The notes under the pieces: generated by a model | What the model was told of the DNA's origin: nothing | Seen by the model: only the letters and a program-made list of their open reading frames with translations | Databases searched by the model: none | Made by a program: the position numbers and the translations under genes | Part shown: positions 1 through 10,927 of the stretch, piece after piece | How the letters are laid out: each line of letters starts with the position of its first letter | Position numbering within the stretch: the first letter of the stretch is position 1 | Assembly: GCA_021821045.1 (NCBI GenBank) | Contig: JAKACW010000026.1 | Span: 1 to 59,638 of the forward strand | Origin: Pseudomonadota bacterium | GTDB lineage: Bacteria; Pseudomonadota; Gammaproteobacteria; JAADHS01 | Reading direction: 5' to 3' | DNA: 59,638 nucleotides

Positions 1-2
1 AA

Positions 3-149
<147 letters not shown>

Positions 150-154
150 GGACT

Positions 155-466
155 ATGGCAAATCAGCGTATACGTATTCGGTTAAAGGCGTTCGATCATC
201 GTTTGATCGATCAATCCGCGCGGGAAATCGTCGAGACGGCGAAGCGCACGGGTGCCCATGTGAAGGGGCCGATCCCGTTGCCCACGAAGAAAGAGCGTTT
301 CACGGTCTTGATCTCGCCTCACGCGGACAAGGACGCGCGCGATCAATATGAGATTCGCACACACAAGCGACTCATGGACATCGTCGATCCCACGGACAAG
401 ACCGTGGATGCGTTGATGAAGCTCGATTTGGCGGCCGGCGTGGACGTGCAGATAAAGTTGAACTAG
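155..466 (+). CDS. rpsJ: 30S ribosomal protein S10
   Basis: 103 residues, the same length as E. coli S10. It opens with [17 protein letters not shown], the typical S10 beginning. S10 sits in the head of the small subunit and, as NusE, also joins the NusB antitermination complex. First gene of the S10 operon; an AAGG ribosome-binding site is 4 bases before the ATG. No separate promoter is visible between tuf and this gene. Confidence 0.98.
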   Translation: MANQRIRIRLKAFDHRLIDQSAREIVETAKRTGAHVKGPIPLPTKKERFTVLISPHADKDARDQYEIRTHKRLMDIVDPTDKTVDALMKLDLAAGVDVQIKLN

Positions 467-515
467 GGCAATACGCGCGCGGCAATTAAGCGCATCGCGG
501 GTGGTGAGGTAGAAC

Positions 516-1160
516 ATGGCTATTGGATTAGTAGGGCGTAAATGCGGGATGACCCGCGTTTTCACTGAAGACGGGCAGTCGATCCCGGTGACGGTGATTG
601 AAGTCGAGCCCAATCGTGTGACCCAGGTAAAGACGGCCGACACGGACGGCTACAGCGCCATTCAGGTGACTGTTGGTTCGCGCCGCGCCTCCTTGGTAAG
701 CAAGGCAATGGCGGGTCACTACGGCAAGGCAGGCGTTGGTGCCGGCCGCGGCCTTTGGGAGTTTCGTCTCAGTGACAAGGACGCCGGATCCTACGCTGTG
801 GGCGCTGAACTCAAGGCCGACGTTTTCGAAGTGGGCCAGGCGGTTGACGTGGCGGGTGTGAGCATCGGGAAAGGTTTTGCCGGCACTGTGAAGCGGCACA
901 ACTTCACGATGGGTGACGCTACCCACGGTAACTCATTGTCCCATCGCGCGCCGGGGTCCATCGGTCAACGCCAAACCCCGGGTCGGGTATTCCCCGGCAA
1001 GCGGATGGCCGGCCACCTTGGGAACGTGAATGTCACCGTGCCGAACCTCAAAGTTGTACGGGTTGATGCGGAAAAGAATTACGTGCTCGTAAAGGGCGCT
1101 GTACCCGGGGCCAAGGGCGGAGACGTGATCATTACGCCCGCCTCCAAGGTTAAACGTTGA
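516..1160 (+). CDS. rplC: 50S ribosomal protein L3
   Basis: 214 residues (E. coli 209). It binds near the 3' end of 23S rRNA and is an early assembly protein. The N-terminus [13 protein letters not shown] and the loop [20 protein letters not shown] are diagnostic. The Gln in that loop is the one PrmB methylates in E. coli. A GAGG ribosome-binding site precedes the ATG. Second gene of the S10 operon. Confidence 0.98.
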   Translation: MAIGLVGRKCGMTRVFTEDGQSIPVTVIEVEPNRVTQVKTADTDGYSAIQVTVGSRRASLVSKAMAGHYGKAGVGAGRGLWEFRLSDKDAGSYAVGAELKADVFEVGQAVDVAGVSIGKGFAGTVKRHNFTMGDATHGNSLSHRAPGSIGQRQTPGRVFPGKRMAGHLGNVNVTVPNLKVVRVDAEKNYVLVKGAVPGAKGGDVIITPASKVKR

Positions 1161-1170
1161 GGTTCTGATC

Positions 1171-1788
1171 ATGCAAGTTAGCGTAATTTCAACCAAGGGT
1201 GCCGCCAAGAGCCAACTGGAGTTGGCCGACGCAACCTTTGGAAAAGAATTCAACGAAGCGTTGATACACCAAGTAGTCACGGCGTACCTGGCCGGCGGTC
1301 GTGCGGGAACGCGGGGCCAAAAGACCCGTGCCCAGGTACGTGGCGGCGGCGCCAAACCGTTTCGCCAGAAGGGAACCGGTCGAGCCCGCGCAGGCACGAT
1401 CCGCAGCCCGCTGTGGCGTGGCGGCGGCAAGATTTTCGCCGCGACGACTCAGGATCACTCGCAAAAGATCAACAAGAAAATGTATCGCGTTGCGCTACAG
1501 TCCATTTTGTCCGAACTGGTGCGCCAGGGTCGATTGGTGGCGGTCGACCAGCTCGATGTCGAGCAGCCGAAGACCAAGGCGTTGACCGAGAAATTGAAAT
1601 CACTGGACGCGCGCGACGCCCTCATCGTCGTCGATACGGCCAGCGACGCACTGCTGCTGTCGGCCCGCAATCTTCCGAAGATTTCTGTGGTAAGCGTCGA
1701 TCAGGTGGACCCTGTGCGTTTGGTTGCCCATGAAAAGGTGATTGCGACGACGGCTGCGCTCAAGAAATTGGAGGAGCGATTAGCATGA
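1171..1788 (+). CDS. rplD: 50S ribosomal protein L4
   Basis: 205 residues (E. coli 201). The extended loop that reaches into the exit tunnel is recognisable as [25 protein letters not shown]. In E. coli L4 also represses its own operon at the rpsJ leader, which would lie upstream of this window. Its stop overlaps the start of rplW by 4 bases (ATGA), implying translational coupling. Confidence 0.98.
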   Translation: MQVSVISTKGAAKSQLELADATFGKEFNEALIHQVVTAYLAGGRAGTRGQKTRAQVRGGGAKPFRQKGTGRARAGTIRSPLWRGGGKIFAATTQDHSQKINKKMYRVALQSILSELVRQGRLVAVDQLDVEQPKTKALTEKLKSLDARDALIVVDTASDALLLSARNLPKISVVSVDQVDPVRLVAHEKVIATTAALKKLEERLA

Positions 1789-2081
1789 ACGAAGAACGAT
1801 TGTTGAAGGTGCTGTTATCGCCTCATATTTCTGAAAAGGGTACGACGATAGCGGACAAATATCGTCAAGTGGTGTTCAAGGTCGCATCGGATGCAACGAA
1901 GCCGGAAATTCGCCAAGCGGTCGAGAAAATGTTCGACGTGAAAGTCGACGGCGTAACCGTGTGCAACGTGAAGGGCAAGGTAAAGCGTTTCGGCACGAGC
2001 ACAGGTCGCCGCTCCGGATGGAAAAAGGCTTACGTTACCTTGGCCGAAGGGCATGACATTGACTTTGTCGGAGCCCAGTAA
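1785..2081 (+). CDS. rplW: 50S ribosomal protein L23
   Basis: 98 residues, normal for bacterial L23. It lies at the tunnel exit and docks trigger factor and SRP. The motif [10 protein letters not shown] near the N-terminus and the FDVKVDGV segment are typical. The start codon overlaps the stop of rplD. Confidence 0.97.
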   Translation: MNEERLLKVLLSPHISEKGTTIADKYRQVVFKVASDATKPEIRQAVEKMFDVKVDGVTVCNVKGKVKRFGTSTGRRSGWKKAYVTLAEGHDIDFVGAQ

Positions 2082-2108
2082 GGGTCCGAGGTTAAGGCGG
2101 GATAAATC

Positions 2109-2933
2109 ATGGCATTGCTAAAAACAAATCCGACATCCGCGGGACGTCGATTCCTAGTGAAGGTGGTCACGCCCAGTCTGCACAAGGGCGAACCCTACGG
2201 GCCGTTGATCGAGAAGAAGTCGAAAAACGGCGGACGCAACAACAACGGACGAATCACGACACGTCACCAAGGTGGCGGACACAAACAGCGCTACCGGATT
2301 ATCGACTTCAAGCGCAATAAAGACGAAGTCGGTGCGACGGTGGAGCGTATTGAGTACGATCCGAATCGCACCGCCAACATTGCGCTAGTGCGATACCAGG
2401 ACGGTGAGCGTCGTTACATCATTGCGCCCAAAGGGCTTGAAGTTGGCGCGCAGCTCTCCTCTGGGCCGAGTGCGGTGATCAAGACCGGCAACTGCCTGCC
2501 GCTGCGGCACATCCCCATCGGGTCGACCGTGCACTGCGTGGAGATGTTCCCGGGAAAGGGCGCGCAATTGGCGCGCAGCGCCGGTTCTTCAGTACAGTTG
2601 CTGGCGCGAGAAGGCGGCTATGCCACTCTGCGTTTACGTTCGGGCGAAATGCGCAAAGTGCCGAGCGATTGCCGGGCGACGATCGGCGAAGTTGGAAACG
2701 AAGAAAACAACTTGCGCTCCATCGGCAAAGCGGGCGCCAAGCGCTGGCGGGGCATCCGTCCGACGGTGCGCGGTGTGGCCATGAATCCCGTCGATCACCC
2801 TCACGGTGGTGGCGAAGGTCGCTCCGGCCAAGGTAATCCCCATCCGGTCAGCCCGTGGGGTGTGCCGACGAAGGGTTACAAAACCCGCAAGAACAAGCGT
2901 ACGAGCAAGTTTATTGTCCGACGCCGTAAGTAA
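2109..2933 (+). CDS. rplB: 50S ribosomal protein L2
   Basis: 274 residues (E. coli 273). L2 is needed for subunit association and peptidyl transferase activity. The C-terminal signature [14 protein letters not shown] includes the conserved His next to the active centre, and the basic tail [17 protein letters not shown] is normal. Lies in the standard S10-operon position between rplW and rpsS. Confidence 0.98.
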   Translation: MALLKTNPTSAGRRFLVKVVTPSLHKGEPYGPLIEKKSKNGGRNNNGRITTRHQGGGHKQRYRIIDFKRNKDEVGATVERIEYDPNRTANIALVRYQDGERRYIIAPKGLEVGAQLSSGPSAVIKTGNCLPLRHIPIGSTVHCVEMFPGKGAQLARSAGSSVQLLAREGGYATLRLRSGEMRKVPSDCRATIGEVGNEENNLRSIGKAGAKRWRGIRPTVRGVAMNPVDHPHGGGEGRSGQGNPHPVSPWGVPTKGYKTRKNKRTSKFIVRRRK

Positions 2934-2972
2934 TTGGAGCTGAGTGTTGAGCGAAACGAGAGGAACAAGCAC

Positions 2973-3245
2973 GTGCCACGGTCTGTAAAAAAGGGTCCCT
3001 TTGTGGATCTGCACTTGGCGAAAAAGGTCGATGAGGCTGTCGCCAGCAAAACGAAAAAGCCAATTAAAACTTGGTCTCGTCGTTCGATGGTATTGCCGCA
3101 GATGGTTGGTCTGACGATTGCAGTTCACAACGGCCGGCAGCATGTGCCTGTTCTCGTCTCCGAGAACATGGTCGGACACAAACTGGGTGAGTTTGCCGCG
3201 ACGAGGACCTACAAAGGTCACTCTGGCGACAAGAAAACGAAGTAA
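2973..3245 (+). CDS. rpsS: 30S ribosomal protein S19
   Basis: 90 residues from the GTG at 2973, which gives the conserved N-terminus [17 protein letters not shown] and is preceded by a GAGAGGA ribosome-binding site. An in-frame start at 2934 would add 13 unconserved residues and abut the rplB stop, so it is not preferred. S19 forms a complex with S13 in the small-subunit head. Confidence 0.97.
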   Translation: MPRSVKKGPFVDLHLAKKVDEAVASKTKKPIKTWSRRSMVLPQMVGLTIAVHNGRQHVPVLVSENMVGHKLGEFAATRTYKGHSGDKKTK

Positions 3246-3257
3246 CAGGGTCTTAAC

Positions 3258-3587
3258 ATGGAAACCATGGCTAAACTGAAATTCGCTCACCTGTCTCCCC
3301 AAAAGGGACGACTGGTGGCCGATATGATTCGCGGCATGAATGTCGAGCGCGCTCTGCAGACGCTCGAATTCAGCAATAAAAAGGCTTCGCGGATCATCAA
3401 GAAGGTGTTGGAGTCGGCCGTAGCGAACGCCGAGCATAACGAAGGCGCAGACATCGACGAGTTGAAGGTCAAGCGCATTGAGGTTGATCAGGGCCCAATG
3501 ATGCGCCGCTTTCAGGCTCGGGCAAAAGGGCGCGGAACGCGCATTATTAAACGCACCAGTCACATCACCGTGACGGTCTCGGACTAG
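3258..3587 (+). CDS. rplV: 50S ribosomal protein L22
   Basis: 109 residues (E. coli 110). [19 protein letters not shown] is the standard N-terminus, and the tunnel loop and [11 protein letters not shown] end are present. L22 lines the peptide exit tunnel; its loop is a known site of macrolide resistance changes, but nothing abnormal is seen here. Confidence 0.97.
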   Translation: METMAKLKFAHLSPQKGRLVADMIRGMNVERALQTLEFSNKKASRIIKKVLESAVANAEHNEGADIDELKVKRIEVDQGPMMRRFQARAKGRGTRIIKRTSHITVTVSD

Positions 3588-3597
3588 GTATAGCGGA

Positions 3598-4290
3598 ATG
3601 GGACAAAAAGTTAATCCAAACGGCATCCGCCTGGGCATTATCCGGGACTGGAACTCGAAGTGGTACGCCGACAGTAAAGACTACGCCGGCTACTTGTACA
3701 CCGACTTGAAAGTGCGTGAGTTTTTGCGTAAGAAGCTCGCCAATGCGTCGGTCAGCAAGATTCAGATCGAGCGGCCTGCCCGAAACGCGCGGATTACCAT
3801 CCACACAGCGCGGCCCGGAATCGTCATCGGCAAGAAGGGCGAGGACATCGAAGCGTTGCGCAAAGAAGTGGCGAACTTCATGAAGTTGCCCGTGCAGACC
3901 GTACACATCAACATCGAAGAGATTCGCAAGCCCGAACTGGACGCTTATCTCGTGGCGGAAAGCGTCGCCCAGCAGCTCGAGCGGCGCATCATGTTCCGCC
4001 GCGCAATGAAGCGCGCCGTAACCAACGCGCTTCGTTTGGGCGCCCAAGGGATCAAGATCAGCGTCGGGGGCCGTTTGAACAACGCCGAAATCGCGCGCAC
4101 TGAGTGGTACCGAGAAGGTCGGGTGCCGTTACACACCTTCCGTGCGGATATCGATTACGGCTTCGCCGAAGCGCATACCACCGCGGGGATCGTCGGCGTT
4201 AAGGTCTGGATCTTCAAGGGCGAAGTGTTTGACCATGGAACCGAGACCGAAGCCGCGGCAGCGGCCGCGACGGGCGCGACTGCCACCTAA
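3598..4290 (+). CDS. rpsC: 30S ribosomal protein S3
   Basis: 230 residues (E. coli 233). It carries the KH domain motif [13 protein letters not shown] that helps form the mRNA entry site and unwinds mRNA. It ends in an alanine/threonine-rich tail ([13 protein letters not shown]), which is variable in this family. Normal position between rplV and rplP. Confidence 0.98.
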   Translation: MGQKVNPNGIRLGIIRDWNSKWYADSKDYAGYLYTDLKVREFLRKKLANASVSKIQIERPARNARITIHTARPGIVIGKKGEDIEALRKEVANFMKLPVQTVHINIEEIRKPELDAYLVAESVAQQLERRIMFRRAMKRAVTNALRLGAQGIKISVGGRLNNAEIARTEWYREGRVPLHTFRADIDYGFAEAHTTAGIVGVKVWIFKGEVFDHGTETEAAAAAATGATAT

Positions 4291-4305
4291 CGGGGAATTT
4301 TTGAT

Positions 4306-4719
4306 ATGTTGCAGCCAAAAAGAACGAAATTCAGAAAACAGCACAAAGGCCGGAACACCGGTTTTGCGCAGCGTGGCAATCAAGTCAGCTTTGGTGAGTA
4401 CGGCCTGAAGGCGACCAGCCGCGGCCGCATTACCGCGCGTCAGGTCGAGGCAGCTCGCCGAGCGATGACCCGCTACGTAAAACGCGGCGGCAAGATTTGG
4501 ATTCGCATCTTTCCCGACAAGCCGGTTTCGAAGAAGCCTTTGGAAGTGCGCATGGGTAGCGGTAAAGGTAACGTCGAATATTGGGTGGCCGAGATTCAAC
4601 CGGGCCGCATGCTTTATGAAATGGAAGGCGTGACGGAAGATATCGCGCGCGAGGCGTTTCGCTTGGCGGCGGCCAAATTGCCTGTGTTAACCAGTTTTGT
4701 AAGTCGGACGGTAATGTGA
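4306..4719 (+). CDS. rplP: 50S ribosomal protein L16
   Basis: 137 residues (E. coli 136). [19 protein letters not shown] at the N-terminus and [13 protein letters not shown] centrally are diagnostic. L16 positions tRNA in the A site. The stop codon overlaps the ATG of rpmC by one base (TGATG). Confidence 0.98.
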   Translation: MLQPKRTKFRKQHKGRNTGFAQRGNQVSFGEYGLKATSRGRITARQVEAARRAMTRYVKRGGKIWIRIFPDKPVSKKPLEVRMGSGKGNVEYWVAEIQPGRMLYEMEGVTEDIAREAFRLAAAKLPVLTSFVSRTVM

Positions 4720-4916
4720 TGAGTGCAAGCGATTTGCGAAAGAAAGACGAGGCCGAATTGAAGGCGGAGTTGTTGGAGACGCTGAAGGAGCAGTTCAATT
4801 TGCGGATGCAGCAAGGCACCGGTCAGCTGGCGCGACCCCACCTGATGAGAGAAGCTCGGCGCAAAGTGGCGCGGATCAAGACGTTAATCCGTCAGCGAGC
4901 GGAGACAAAGGCATGA
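4719..4916 (+). CDS. rpmC: 50S ribosomal protein L29
   Basis: 65 residues from the ATG at 4719 (E. coli 63). A GTG codon directly before it (4716) could also start, adding one residue. It shows the two-helix pattern with [16 protein letters not shown]29 sits next to L23 at the tunnel exit. The stop overlaps the start of rpsQ (ATGA). Confidence 0.96.
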   Translation: MSASDLRKKDEAELKAELLETLKEQFNLRMQQGTGQLARPHLMREARRKVARIKTLIRQRAETKA

Positions 4917-5179
4917 ATGAGCAGAAGACAGCATCGCGGATTTTGACGGGCCGCGTAATAAGCAACAAGGGTAACAAGACCATCACAGTGTTGATCGAAC
5001 GCCGTGAGCGCCACCCTATCTATAACAAGTACGTGCGTCAGGCTACGAAGATTCATGCCCATGACGAAGAGAACACATGCGGCGAAGGTGATTTGGTCAC
5101 CATCGCCGAGGGACGGCCGATCTCAAAAACCAAGAGTTGGCGGCTGGTTGAAGTGGTCGAGCGGGCGACGCAGGTTTAG
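4913..5179 (+). CDS. rpsQ: 30S ribosomal protein S17
   Basis: 88 residues (E. coli 84). It has the S17 OB-fold motifs [20 protein letters not shown] and [20 protein letters not shown] primary 16S rRNA-binding protein and the last gene of the classical S10 operon; a 33-base gap separates it from rplN. Confidence 0.97.
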   Translation: MNEQKTASRILTGRVISNKGNKTITVLIERRERHPIYNKYVRQATKIHAHDEENTCGEGDLVTIAEGRPISKTKSWRLVEVVERATQV

Positions 5180-5212
5180 TACGAGCGACGAAAAAAGGTT
5201 TGGGGTAGCTCC

Positions 5213-5581
5213 ATGATTCAGATGCAAACAATGTTGGATGTGGCGGACAACAGCGGTGCCCGCCGTCTGATGTGTATAAAGGTACTTGGCGGTTCCAAGC
5301 GGCGCTACGCCCAGATCGGTGACGTTATCAAGGTTACGATCAAGGAAGCGATTCCGCGAGGCAAGGTGAAGAAGGGTGACGTCTACAACGCCATCGTGGT
5401 TCGGACCCGCAAGGGGATTCGCCGCCCGGATGGATCGCTTATCCGCTTCGACGGCAACGCCGCGGTGTTGCTCAATAACCAACTGCAACCCATCGGCACC
5501 CGTATCTTCGGGCCGGTGACGCGCGAGCTGCGTACTGAACAATTCATGAAGATTGTTTCCTTGGCACCGGAAGTGCTGTAA
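5213..5581 (+). CDS. rplN: 50S ribosomal protein L14
   Basis: 122 residues (E. coli 123). [21 protein letters not shown] is the L14 N-terminus, and the [11 protein letters not shown] segment near the end is conserved. L14 contributes to an intersubunit bridge and binds the silencing factor RsfS. First gene of the spc operon portion; no clear promoter is visible in the short gap before it. Confidence 0.98.
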   Translation: MIQMQTMLDVADNSGARRLMCIKVLGGSKRRYAQIGDVIKVTIKEAIPRGKVKKGDVYNAIVVRTRKGIRRPDGSLIRFDGNAAVLLNNQLQPIGTRIFGPVTRELRTEQFMKIVSLAPEVL

Positions 5582-5603
5582 AGAAATTTGAAGGCAAATC
5601 AAG

Positions 5604-5921
5604 ATGAACAAGCTCAAAAAAGGTGATGACGTTATAGTCGTCGCGGGCAAGGATAAAGGAAAGCGGGGCACCATCCTGCGCGTTTATCCCGATCAACGGG
5701 TTGTCGTGGAAAACGTGAACGTCGTCAAGCGGCACACGCGGCCCAATCCGCAGCGCGGCATCGCCGGCGGCATCGTCGAGAAGGAGATGGCCATTCACGC
5801 GTCCAACGTGGCGTTGTTCAATCCGGCGACCAAGAAGGCGGATCGTGTTGGTTTTCGAGTCTTGGAAGACGGACGCAAGGTGCGCTTTTTCAAGTCAAAC
5901 AATGAAGTCGTGGATATTTAA
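5604..5921 (+). CDS. rplX: 50S ribosomal protein L24
   Basis: 105 residues (E. coli 104). The KOW motif [19 protein letters not shown] lies near the N-terminus. L24 is one of the assembly initiators of the large subunit. The gap to rplE is 14 bases. Confidence 0.97.
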   Translation: MNKLKKGDDVIVVAGKDKGKRGTILRVYPDQRVVVENVNVVKRHTRPNPQRGIAGGIVEKEMAIHASNVALFNPATKKADRVGFRVLEDGRKVRFFKSNNEVVDI

Positions 5922-5935
5922 CGGGTAACGCCAAT

Positions 5936-6475
5936 ATGACTCGGTTGCAGCAGCATTACCGTGATACGGTAGTCAAGAAACTCATGGACCAGTTCGGGTA
6001 CAAGAACCCGATGGAAGTGCCGCGCATCACCAAGATCACCCTGAACATGGGTGTGGGTGAAGCGGTCAACGACAAGAAAATCATCGAGCACGCGGTCTCC
6101 GACATGACCAAGATCGCGGGCCAGAAGCCGGTGGTAACCCGTGCGCGCACGTCAGTCGCTGGGTTCAAAATCCGCGAGGACTGGCCGATCGGCTGCAAGG
6201 TCACGTTGCGACGGGATCGAATGTTCGAGTTTCTGGACCGCCTTATCAATATCTCGCTGCCTCGCGTTCGCGACTTCCGAGGCGTTAGCGCGCGCGGATT
6301 CGACGGCCGCGGCAACTACAGCATGGGTGTGCGGGAACAGATTATTTTTCCCGAGATCGAGTACGACAAGATCGACGCATTGCGCGGCATGGATATCACC
6401 ATTACGACAACGGCGCGCACCAACGACGAAGGCCGTGCATTGCTGGCCGCTTTTAATTTTCCATTCCGGACTTAA
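5936..6475 (+). CDS. rplE: 50S ribosomal protein L5
   Basis: 179 residues, identical in length to E. coli L5. [31 protein letters not shown] and [10 protein letters not shown] are family signatures. L5 binds 5S rRNA together with L18 and contacts P-site tRNA. Confidence 0.98.
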   Translation: MTRLQQHYRDTVVKKLMDQFGYKNPMEVPRITKITLNMGVGEAVNDKKIIEHAVSDMTKIAGQKPVVTRARTSVAGFKIREDWPIGCKVTLRRDRMFEFLDRLINISLPRVRDFRGVSARGFDGRGNYSMGVREQIIFPEIEYDKIDALRGMDITITTTARTNDEGRALLAAFNFPFRT

Positions 6476-6485
6476 GGAACGTACG

Positions 6486-6791
6486 ATGGCGAAGACTTCC
6501 ATGGTGAACCGCGAAGTACGGCGGGCAAAAGTGGTGAAAAAGTACGCGGCCAAACGCGCTGATTTGAAAAAGCAATTGGCCGATCCCAACTTGTCGTACG
6601 AGGAAAAGACCGAGTTGCGCCGCAAGTTCCAGGCGCTGCCGCGCGACGCGAGCCCGTGCCGACTGCGCAATCGATGCAAATTGAGCGGACGGCCGCATGG
6701 CGTATATCGCAAGTTTGGATTGGGCCGCAACAAGCTGCGCGAAGCTGCCATGCGCGGCGACGTGCCCGGCTTGGTCAAGGCGAGTTGGTAG
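6486..6791 (+). CDS. rpsN: 30S ribosomal protein S14, long form
   Basis: 101 residues, the long form found in E. coli and lacking the CxxC-CxxC zinc site of the short form. The ATG at 6486 yields [19 protein letters not shown]. The C-terminal half has [19 protein letters not shown] and [17 protein letters not shown]. Required for 30S head assembly. Confidence 0.97.
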   Translation: MAKTSMVNREVRRAKVVKKYAAKRADLKKQLADPNLSYEEKTELRRKFQALPRDASPCRLRNRCKLSGRPHGVYRKFGLGRNKLREAAMRGDVPGLVKASW

Positions 6792-6817
6792 AGACGGGGA
6801 AACAGGAGAAGAGTGTT

Positions 6818-7213
6818 ATGAGTATGAGTGATCCGATTGCAGACCTGCTCACCCGGATACGCAACGCGCAAGCCATGGAAAAAGCATCGCTTAGCATGCC
6901 GTCGTCCAAAGTCAAAGCGGCGATCGCCCAAGTACTGAAGGATGAAGGTTATATCTCTGACTGTTCAGTCGAGGATCGGGAAGGCAAGCCAACGCTGACG
7001 ATCAAGCTGAAGTATTTTCAGGGTCGTCCGGTTATCGATAAATTGTCCCGCGCGAGCAAGCCGGGGCTGCGAGTTTACAAGGGCAAAGGCGAGTTGCCGC
7101 GCATTGACGGCGGACTCGGCGTGGCGATCGTGTCCACGTCCAAAGGCGTGATGACGGATCGAGCCGCGCGAGCCATGGGCGAAGGCGGCGAAGTATTGTG
7201 CTTCGTCTCTTAA
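6818..7213 (+). CDS. rpsH: 30S ribosomal protein S8
   Basis: 131 residues from the ATG at 6818 (E. coli 130), preceded by AGGAGAAGAG as ribosome-binding site. [15 protein letters not shown] opens the protein, and [20 protein letters not shown] is the C-terminal signature. In E. coli S8 binds spc mRNA around rplE and represses the operon. In-frame codons further upstream lie inside rpsN and are not used. Confidence 0.97.
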   Translation: MSMSDPIADLLTRIRNAQAMEKASLSMPSSKVKAAIAQVLKDEGYISDCSVEDREGKPTLTIKLKYFQGRPVIDKLSRASKPGLRVYKGKGELPRIDGGLGVAIVSTSKGVMTDRAARAMGEGGEVLCFVS

Positions 7214-7232
7214 AGGTTGGAGTCAATTAGAT

Positions 7233-7766
7233 ATGTCTCGTGTAGCAAAAATGCCGGTGGTGCTGCCGCAAGGCGTCGACGTCACCATTAAGGCGCGCGA
7301 TATTGCTGTCAAAGGCAAAAAGGGTCAAATCAGCATGGTTATGCACAAGAATGTTGCTGTAACCATGGAAGACGGCGTGCTAAAGTGCGCTCCCAAAGTG
7401 CAGACCCAAGAGGCAGACGCCATTGCCGGAACAACTCGAGCGTTGCTGCAAAACATGGTTACCGGCGTCACTGCCGGCTACCAGCGCAAACTCGAACTTG
7501 TCGGTGTGGGTTACCGCGCCCAAGCGCAGGGGAAGGTTTTGAATCTGACCCTGGGGTTCTCTCATCCGGTGGCTTATGCGGTGCCGGAGGGCATTACTAT
7601 CGAGACGCCCAGTCAGACGGAGATTGTGGTGAATGGGATCGACAAGCAGAAGGTTGGCCAGGTCGCTGCTGAGATCCGTGGATACCGTCCGCCGGAGCCG
7701 TACAACGGCAAGGGTGTGAAGTACGCCGATGAAGTGATCGTGCGTAAAGAAGCTAAGAAGAAGTAA
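7233..7766 (+). CDS. rplF: 50S ribosomal protein L6
   Basis: 177 residues, same as E. coli. The [14 protein letters not shown] segment and the [16 protein letters not shown] signature are present. L6 supports the sarcin-ricin loop region where elongation factors bind. Confidence 0.98.
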   Translation: MSRVAKMPVVLPQGVDVTIKARDIAVKGKKGQISMVMHKNVAVTMEDGVLKCAPKVQTQEADAIAGTTRALLQNMVTGVTAGYQRKLELVGVGYRAQAQGKVLNLTLGFSHPVAYAVPEGITIETPSQTEIVVNGIDKQKVGQVAAEIRGYRPPEPYNGKGVKYADEVIVRKEAKKK

Positions 7767-7790
7767 TTCGTTATCAATAAGGTGGCAACC

Positions 7791-8144
7791 GTGGACAAGA
7801 AACAAACACGCCTGCGTCGTGGACGCCGAGCCCGGGCAAAGATACGCGAAATCGGCACCATCCGTTTGTGCGTGCACCGAACCCCGCGGCACATTTACGC
7901 CCAAATTATCACGCCGGACGGTGGGAAAACGCTGGCCACTGCTTCGACACTGGAGAAGTCCATCGCGGCTCAGCTGAAAAGCACGGGCAACATCGCGGCG
8001 GCGGCGGCCGTCGGCAAGGCCATTGCCGAGAAGGCTAAGGCCGCCGGTGTGGAACGTGTGGCATTCGACCGCGCCGGTTTCCGGTATCACGGGCGTGTGA
8101 AGGCACTGGCTGACGCGGCACGCGAAGCCGGTCTCAACTTCTAA
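7791..8144 (+). CDS. rplR: 50S ribosomal protein L18
   Basis: 117 residues from the GTG at 7791, matching E. coli L18 in length and N-terminus ([19 protein letters not shown]). An earlier GTG at 7782 would add three residues and overlaps the AAGG ribosome-binding site. [13 protein letters not shown] and [20 protein letters not shown] are diagnostic. Partner of L5 in 5S rRNA binding. Confidence 0.96.
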   Translation: MDKKQTRLRRGRRARAKIREIGTIRLCVHRTPRHIYAQIITPDGGKTLATASTLEKSIAAQLKSTGNIAAAAAVGKAIAEKAKAAGVERVAFDRAGFRYHGRVKALADAAREAGLNF

Positions 8145-8154
8145 GGGGATTGCA

Positions 8155-8670
8155 ATGGCGAGTTTTGAAGGCGCGGGTGCCGGACAAGTAAGCGACGGTT
8201 TGAACGAGAAACTGGTCGGTGTCCGACGTGTCGCAAAGGTGGTGAAGGGCGGACGGCAATTCGGCTTCTCCGCGTTGACCGTGGTCGGTGACGGACAGGG
8301 TCGAGTGGGTCTGGGTCGCGGCAAAGCCCGCGAAGTCCCGGCGGCAATCCAAAAAGCGATGGAAAATGCGCGCAAGAACATGCGGCCGATTGCCCTTAAA
8401 GGCAAGACCCTGCAATACCCGGTTATGGCCCGCCACGGCGCCGCGCGGGTTTATATGCAGCCAGCTTCCGAAGGTACCGGCATCATCGCGGGCGGTGCCA
8501 TGCGCGCGGTGTTTGAAGTACTCGGCGTAAGTGACGTTCTCGCCAAGTGCATCGGATCAAGCAATCCTATCAATGTGGTGCGGGCAACGATCAAGGGTCT
8601 GACCGACATGAAGGATCCCGAATTCATTGCTGCGAAGCGCGGCAAGACGTTGAAAGAAATTTTGGAGTAG
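8155..8670 (+). CDS. rpsE: 30S ribosomal protein S5
   Basis: 171 residues (E. coli 167). The S5 motif [23 protein letters not shown] and the ribosomal fold [23 protein letters not shown] are split over the middle of the protein. S5 takes part in decoding accuracy and helicase activity at mRNA entry. Standard spc position. Confidence 0.98.
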   Translation: MASFEGAGAGQVSDGLNEKLVGVRRVAKVVKGGRQFGFSALTVVGDGQGRVGLGRGKAREVPAAIQKAMENARKNMRPIALKGKTLQYPVMARHGAARVYMQPASEGTGIIAGGAMRAVFEVLGVSDVLAKCIGSSNPINVVRATIKGLTDMKDPEFIAAKRGKTLKEILE

Positions 8671-8674
8671 GGCC

Positions 8675-8863
8675 ATGGCGAGCGCGAAGAAACTACGATT
8701 GACGCTGGTGCGTAGCACCGCACACCGTCTCGCGGCACACAAGGCGTGTGTTGCGGGCCTCGGATTGCGCCGTATGCACCATACCGTTGAGGTGCAAGAT
8801 TCTCCAGAAGTACGGGGCATGGTGCAGAAGGTCTCCTACTTGCTGAAAGTTGAGGAAGTTTAA
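8675..8863 (+). CDS. rpmD: 50S ribosomal protein L30
   Basis: 62 residues (E. coli 59). The pattern [25 protein letters not shown], quoted in part, and [16 protein letters not shown] fit L30. It starts 4 bases after the rpsE stop, and rplO follows 2 bases after it, so the three are tightly coupled. Confidence 0.96.
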   Translation: MASAKKLRLTLVRSTAHRLAAHKACVAGLGLRRMHHTVEVQDSPEVRGMVQKVSYLLKVEEV

Positions 8864-8865
8864 CC

Positions 8866-9300
8866 ATGCGATTGAATACGATAAAACCTGCGGCTGGCGC
8901 GAAAACCGCCGCCAAAAGACTGGGCCGCGGTATCGGTTCCGGTCTGGGTAAGACATCCGGACGCGGTCATAAGGGTCAGCACGCCCGGGCCGGCGGTTTT
9001 CATAAAGTCGGCTTCGAAGGCGGTCAAATGCCGCTGCAACGTCGCGTACCGAAGTTCGGTTTCGGAACCCAGTCGAGTCTTGTTTCTGACGAAGTACGGG
9101 TGGGCGAACTGGCCAAGGTTAGCGGCGATACGGTCGATCTGGATACGCTGAAGGCTGCGCGGATCGTTAACCGCAACGTCGAGCGAGTGAAAATCTTCGG
9201 CACTGGCGCCGTGAGTCGTGCGCTGACTGTGAAGGGCATTCGCGTGTCGCGCGGTGCACGGGCCGCCATTGAAGCAGCTGGCGGCAAGGTCGAGGCATAA
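8866..9300 (+). CDS. rplO: 50S ribosomal protein L15
   Basis: 144 residues, same as E. coli. It has the glycine-rich N-terminus [20 protein letters not shown] and [20 protein letters not shown] late assembly protein of the large subunit. Only five bases separate it from secY. Confidence 0.98.
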   Translation: MRLNTIKPAAGAKTAAKRLGRGIGSGLGKTSGRGHKGQHARAGGFHKVGFEGGQMPLQRRVPKFGFGTQSSLVSDEVRVGELAKVSGDTVDLDTLKAARIVNRNVERVKIFGTGAVSRALTVKGIRVSRGARAAIEAAGGKVEA

Positions 9301-9305
9301 GCAAA

Positions 9306-10661
9306 GTGGCCGTATCCTCTGGCAGTCGCGGTAATGCCTTGTCGAACCTCGCCGGGTTTGCCGAGCTGCGCGCGCGCCTATTGTTCGTTCTCGGCGCGTT
9401 GGTCGTGTTCCGCGTTGGCGCGAGCATTCCGGTTCCCGGAATCGATCCCGAGGCTTTGCGCCAGCTGTTTGAGCAGACCCGCGGAACGATACTCGACATG
9501 TTCAACATGTTTTCCGGCGGCGCTTTGGAGCGGGTAGCCGTATTCGCGCTGGGTGTCATGCCCTATATTTCGGCGTCGATCATCATGCAGCTGTTAACGG
9601 CAGTCCATCCCAAGCTTGAGCAGCTGAAAAAGGAAGGCGAATCGGGACGTCGGGTCATTACCAAGTATACCCGCTACCTTACGGTCGCACTGTCGGCTTT
9701 TCAGGCGTTCGGCGTGGCATTTGCCCTGCAGAAGCAGCAAATTGGGGGCGCTGGCATTGTCATTGATCCTGGCCCGATGTTCGTGCTCACCGCCGTTGTT
9801 ACCCTGGTTGCCGGCACCATGTTTCTGATGTGGCTGGGCGAGCAGGTCACTGAGCGGGGCATTGGCAACGGAATTTCTCTCATCATTTTCGCGGGGATCG
9901 TGGCGGGTTTGCCCTCGGCGATCGGTGGCACGCTCGAGCTTGCGCGGACCGGTGAGTTGAGCAGCTTCATGGTGCTGTTCTTTTTCGCCTTGGCGATCGG
10001 CGTAACCTGGGTGGTCGTTTTTGTCGAGCGCGGACAGAGACGCATCACTGTTAACTATGCGCGACGCCAGCAGGGGCGTCGAGTGTACGCGGGGCAGGCG
10101 ACCCACTTGCCCTTGAAGGTCAACATGGCGGGCGTAATTCCCCCCATTTTCGCCTCGAGCATCATTCTTTTTCCGGCAACGTTTGCCAGCATTGTCGGTT
10201 CGACGGAAGGACTGGGTTGGCTTCAGGACTTGTCGTCCGCCATATCGCCCGGTCAGCCCGCCTACGTTATCGCATACGCGGTGGCAATCGTCTTTTTCTG
10301 CTTTTTCTATACGGCGTTGGTGTTCAACCCGAAGGAGACTGCAGACAACTTGAAAAAAGCGGGCGCCTTTGTGCCGGGAATTCGGCCGGGGGAGCAAACC
10401 GCAAAGTACATCGACGGGGTGATGACACGGTTGACGCTGGTGGGTGCGATCTACATTACCGTTGTTTGCTTGTTGCCTGAGTTTTTAATCGTTAACTGGG
10501 CGGTTCCGTTCTACTTCGGCGGGACGTCGCTGCTGATTATCGTTGTCGTGGTTATGGATTTCATGGCGCAGTTACAAGCGCACCTGATGTCTCACCAATA
10601 CGATGGGCTGCTTAAGAAAGCCAACCTGAAGACGCACGGGCCCGGTGGGGTTCTGCGCTAA
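9306..10661 (+). CDS. secY: Preprotein translocase subunit SecY
   Basis: 451 residues from a GTG start (E. coli 443), with about ten hydrophobic segments. SecY is the channel of the SecYEG inner-membrane translocon. The plug and TM2 region ([21 protein letters not shown]) and the cytoplasmic loop [20 protein letters not shown] are conserved. A start at the GTG matches the usual N-terminal length. Normal end of the spc operon before rpmJ. Confidence 0.98.
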   Translation: MAVSSGSRGNALSNLAGFAELRARLLFVLGALVVFRVGASIPVPGIDPEALRQLFEQTRGTILDMFNMFSGGALERVAVFALGVMPYISASIIMQLLTAVHPKLEQLKKEGESGRRVITKYTRYLTVALSAFQAFGVAFALQKQQIGGAGIVIDPGPMFVLTAVVTLVAGTMFLMWLGEQVTERGIGNGISLIIFAGIVAGLPSAIGGTLELARTGELSSFMVLFFFALAIGVTWVVVFVERGQRRITVNYARRQQGRRVYAGQATHLPLKVNMAGVIPPIFASSIILFPATFASIVGSTEGLGWLQDLSSAISPGQPAYVIAYAVAIVFFCFFYTALVFNPKETADNLKKAGAFVPGIRPGEQTAKYIDGVMTRLTLVGAIYITVVCLLPEFLIVNWAVPFYFGGTSLLIIVVVVMDFMAQLQAHLMSHQYDGLLKKANLKTHGPGGVLR

Positions 10662-10706
10662 ACCAGCCGCCCGCGTTCGTTTGATTCAATTTAAGAAGGA
10701 AGTGTC

Positions 10707-10820
10707 ATGAAGGTCAGAGCATCTGTTAAGAAGTTGTGCCGCAACTGCAAAATCATCCGCCGCAACGGCGTGGTTCGGGTGATTTGTAAGGAATTGCGCC
10801 ACAAGCAGCGTCAGGGTTAA
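10707..10820 (+). CDS. rpmJ: 50S ribosomal protein L36
   Basis: 37 codons, [20 protein letters not shown] followed by [17 protein letters not shown]. The zinc ligands CxxC, C and H are all kept, so this is the zinc-binding form. The gene is short but has an AAGGAAG ribosome-binding site and lies between secY and rpsM, where rpmJ belongs. Confidence 0.97.
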   Translation: MKVRASVKKLCRNCKIIRRNGVVRVICKELRHKQRQG

Positions 10821-10927
10821 GGGGTCGAGGCCGCATCGGCGGCCGGAAGCTATTGATCGAATACGAGAAGACAGGTAAAATTCGCCGTTTTCTTGGGCCG
10901 ATCACCGAGGTTGAGGAGTAAACAAAC
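10821..10927 (+). promoter_or_regulatory. Leader between rpmJ and rpsM, possible S4 autoregulation region
   Basis: This 107-base gap has no open frame of its own. In E. coli the equivalent leader folds into a pseudoknot bound by S4 that represses the alpha operon. Position and length fit, but I could not confirm the fold by eye, so the role is inference. Confidence 0.3.

Noticed and set aside
7380-8405. Antisense open frame across rplF, rplR and rpsE
   Set aside because: It runs through three verified ribosomal protein genes and has no ribosome-binding site or known domain.
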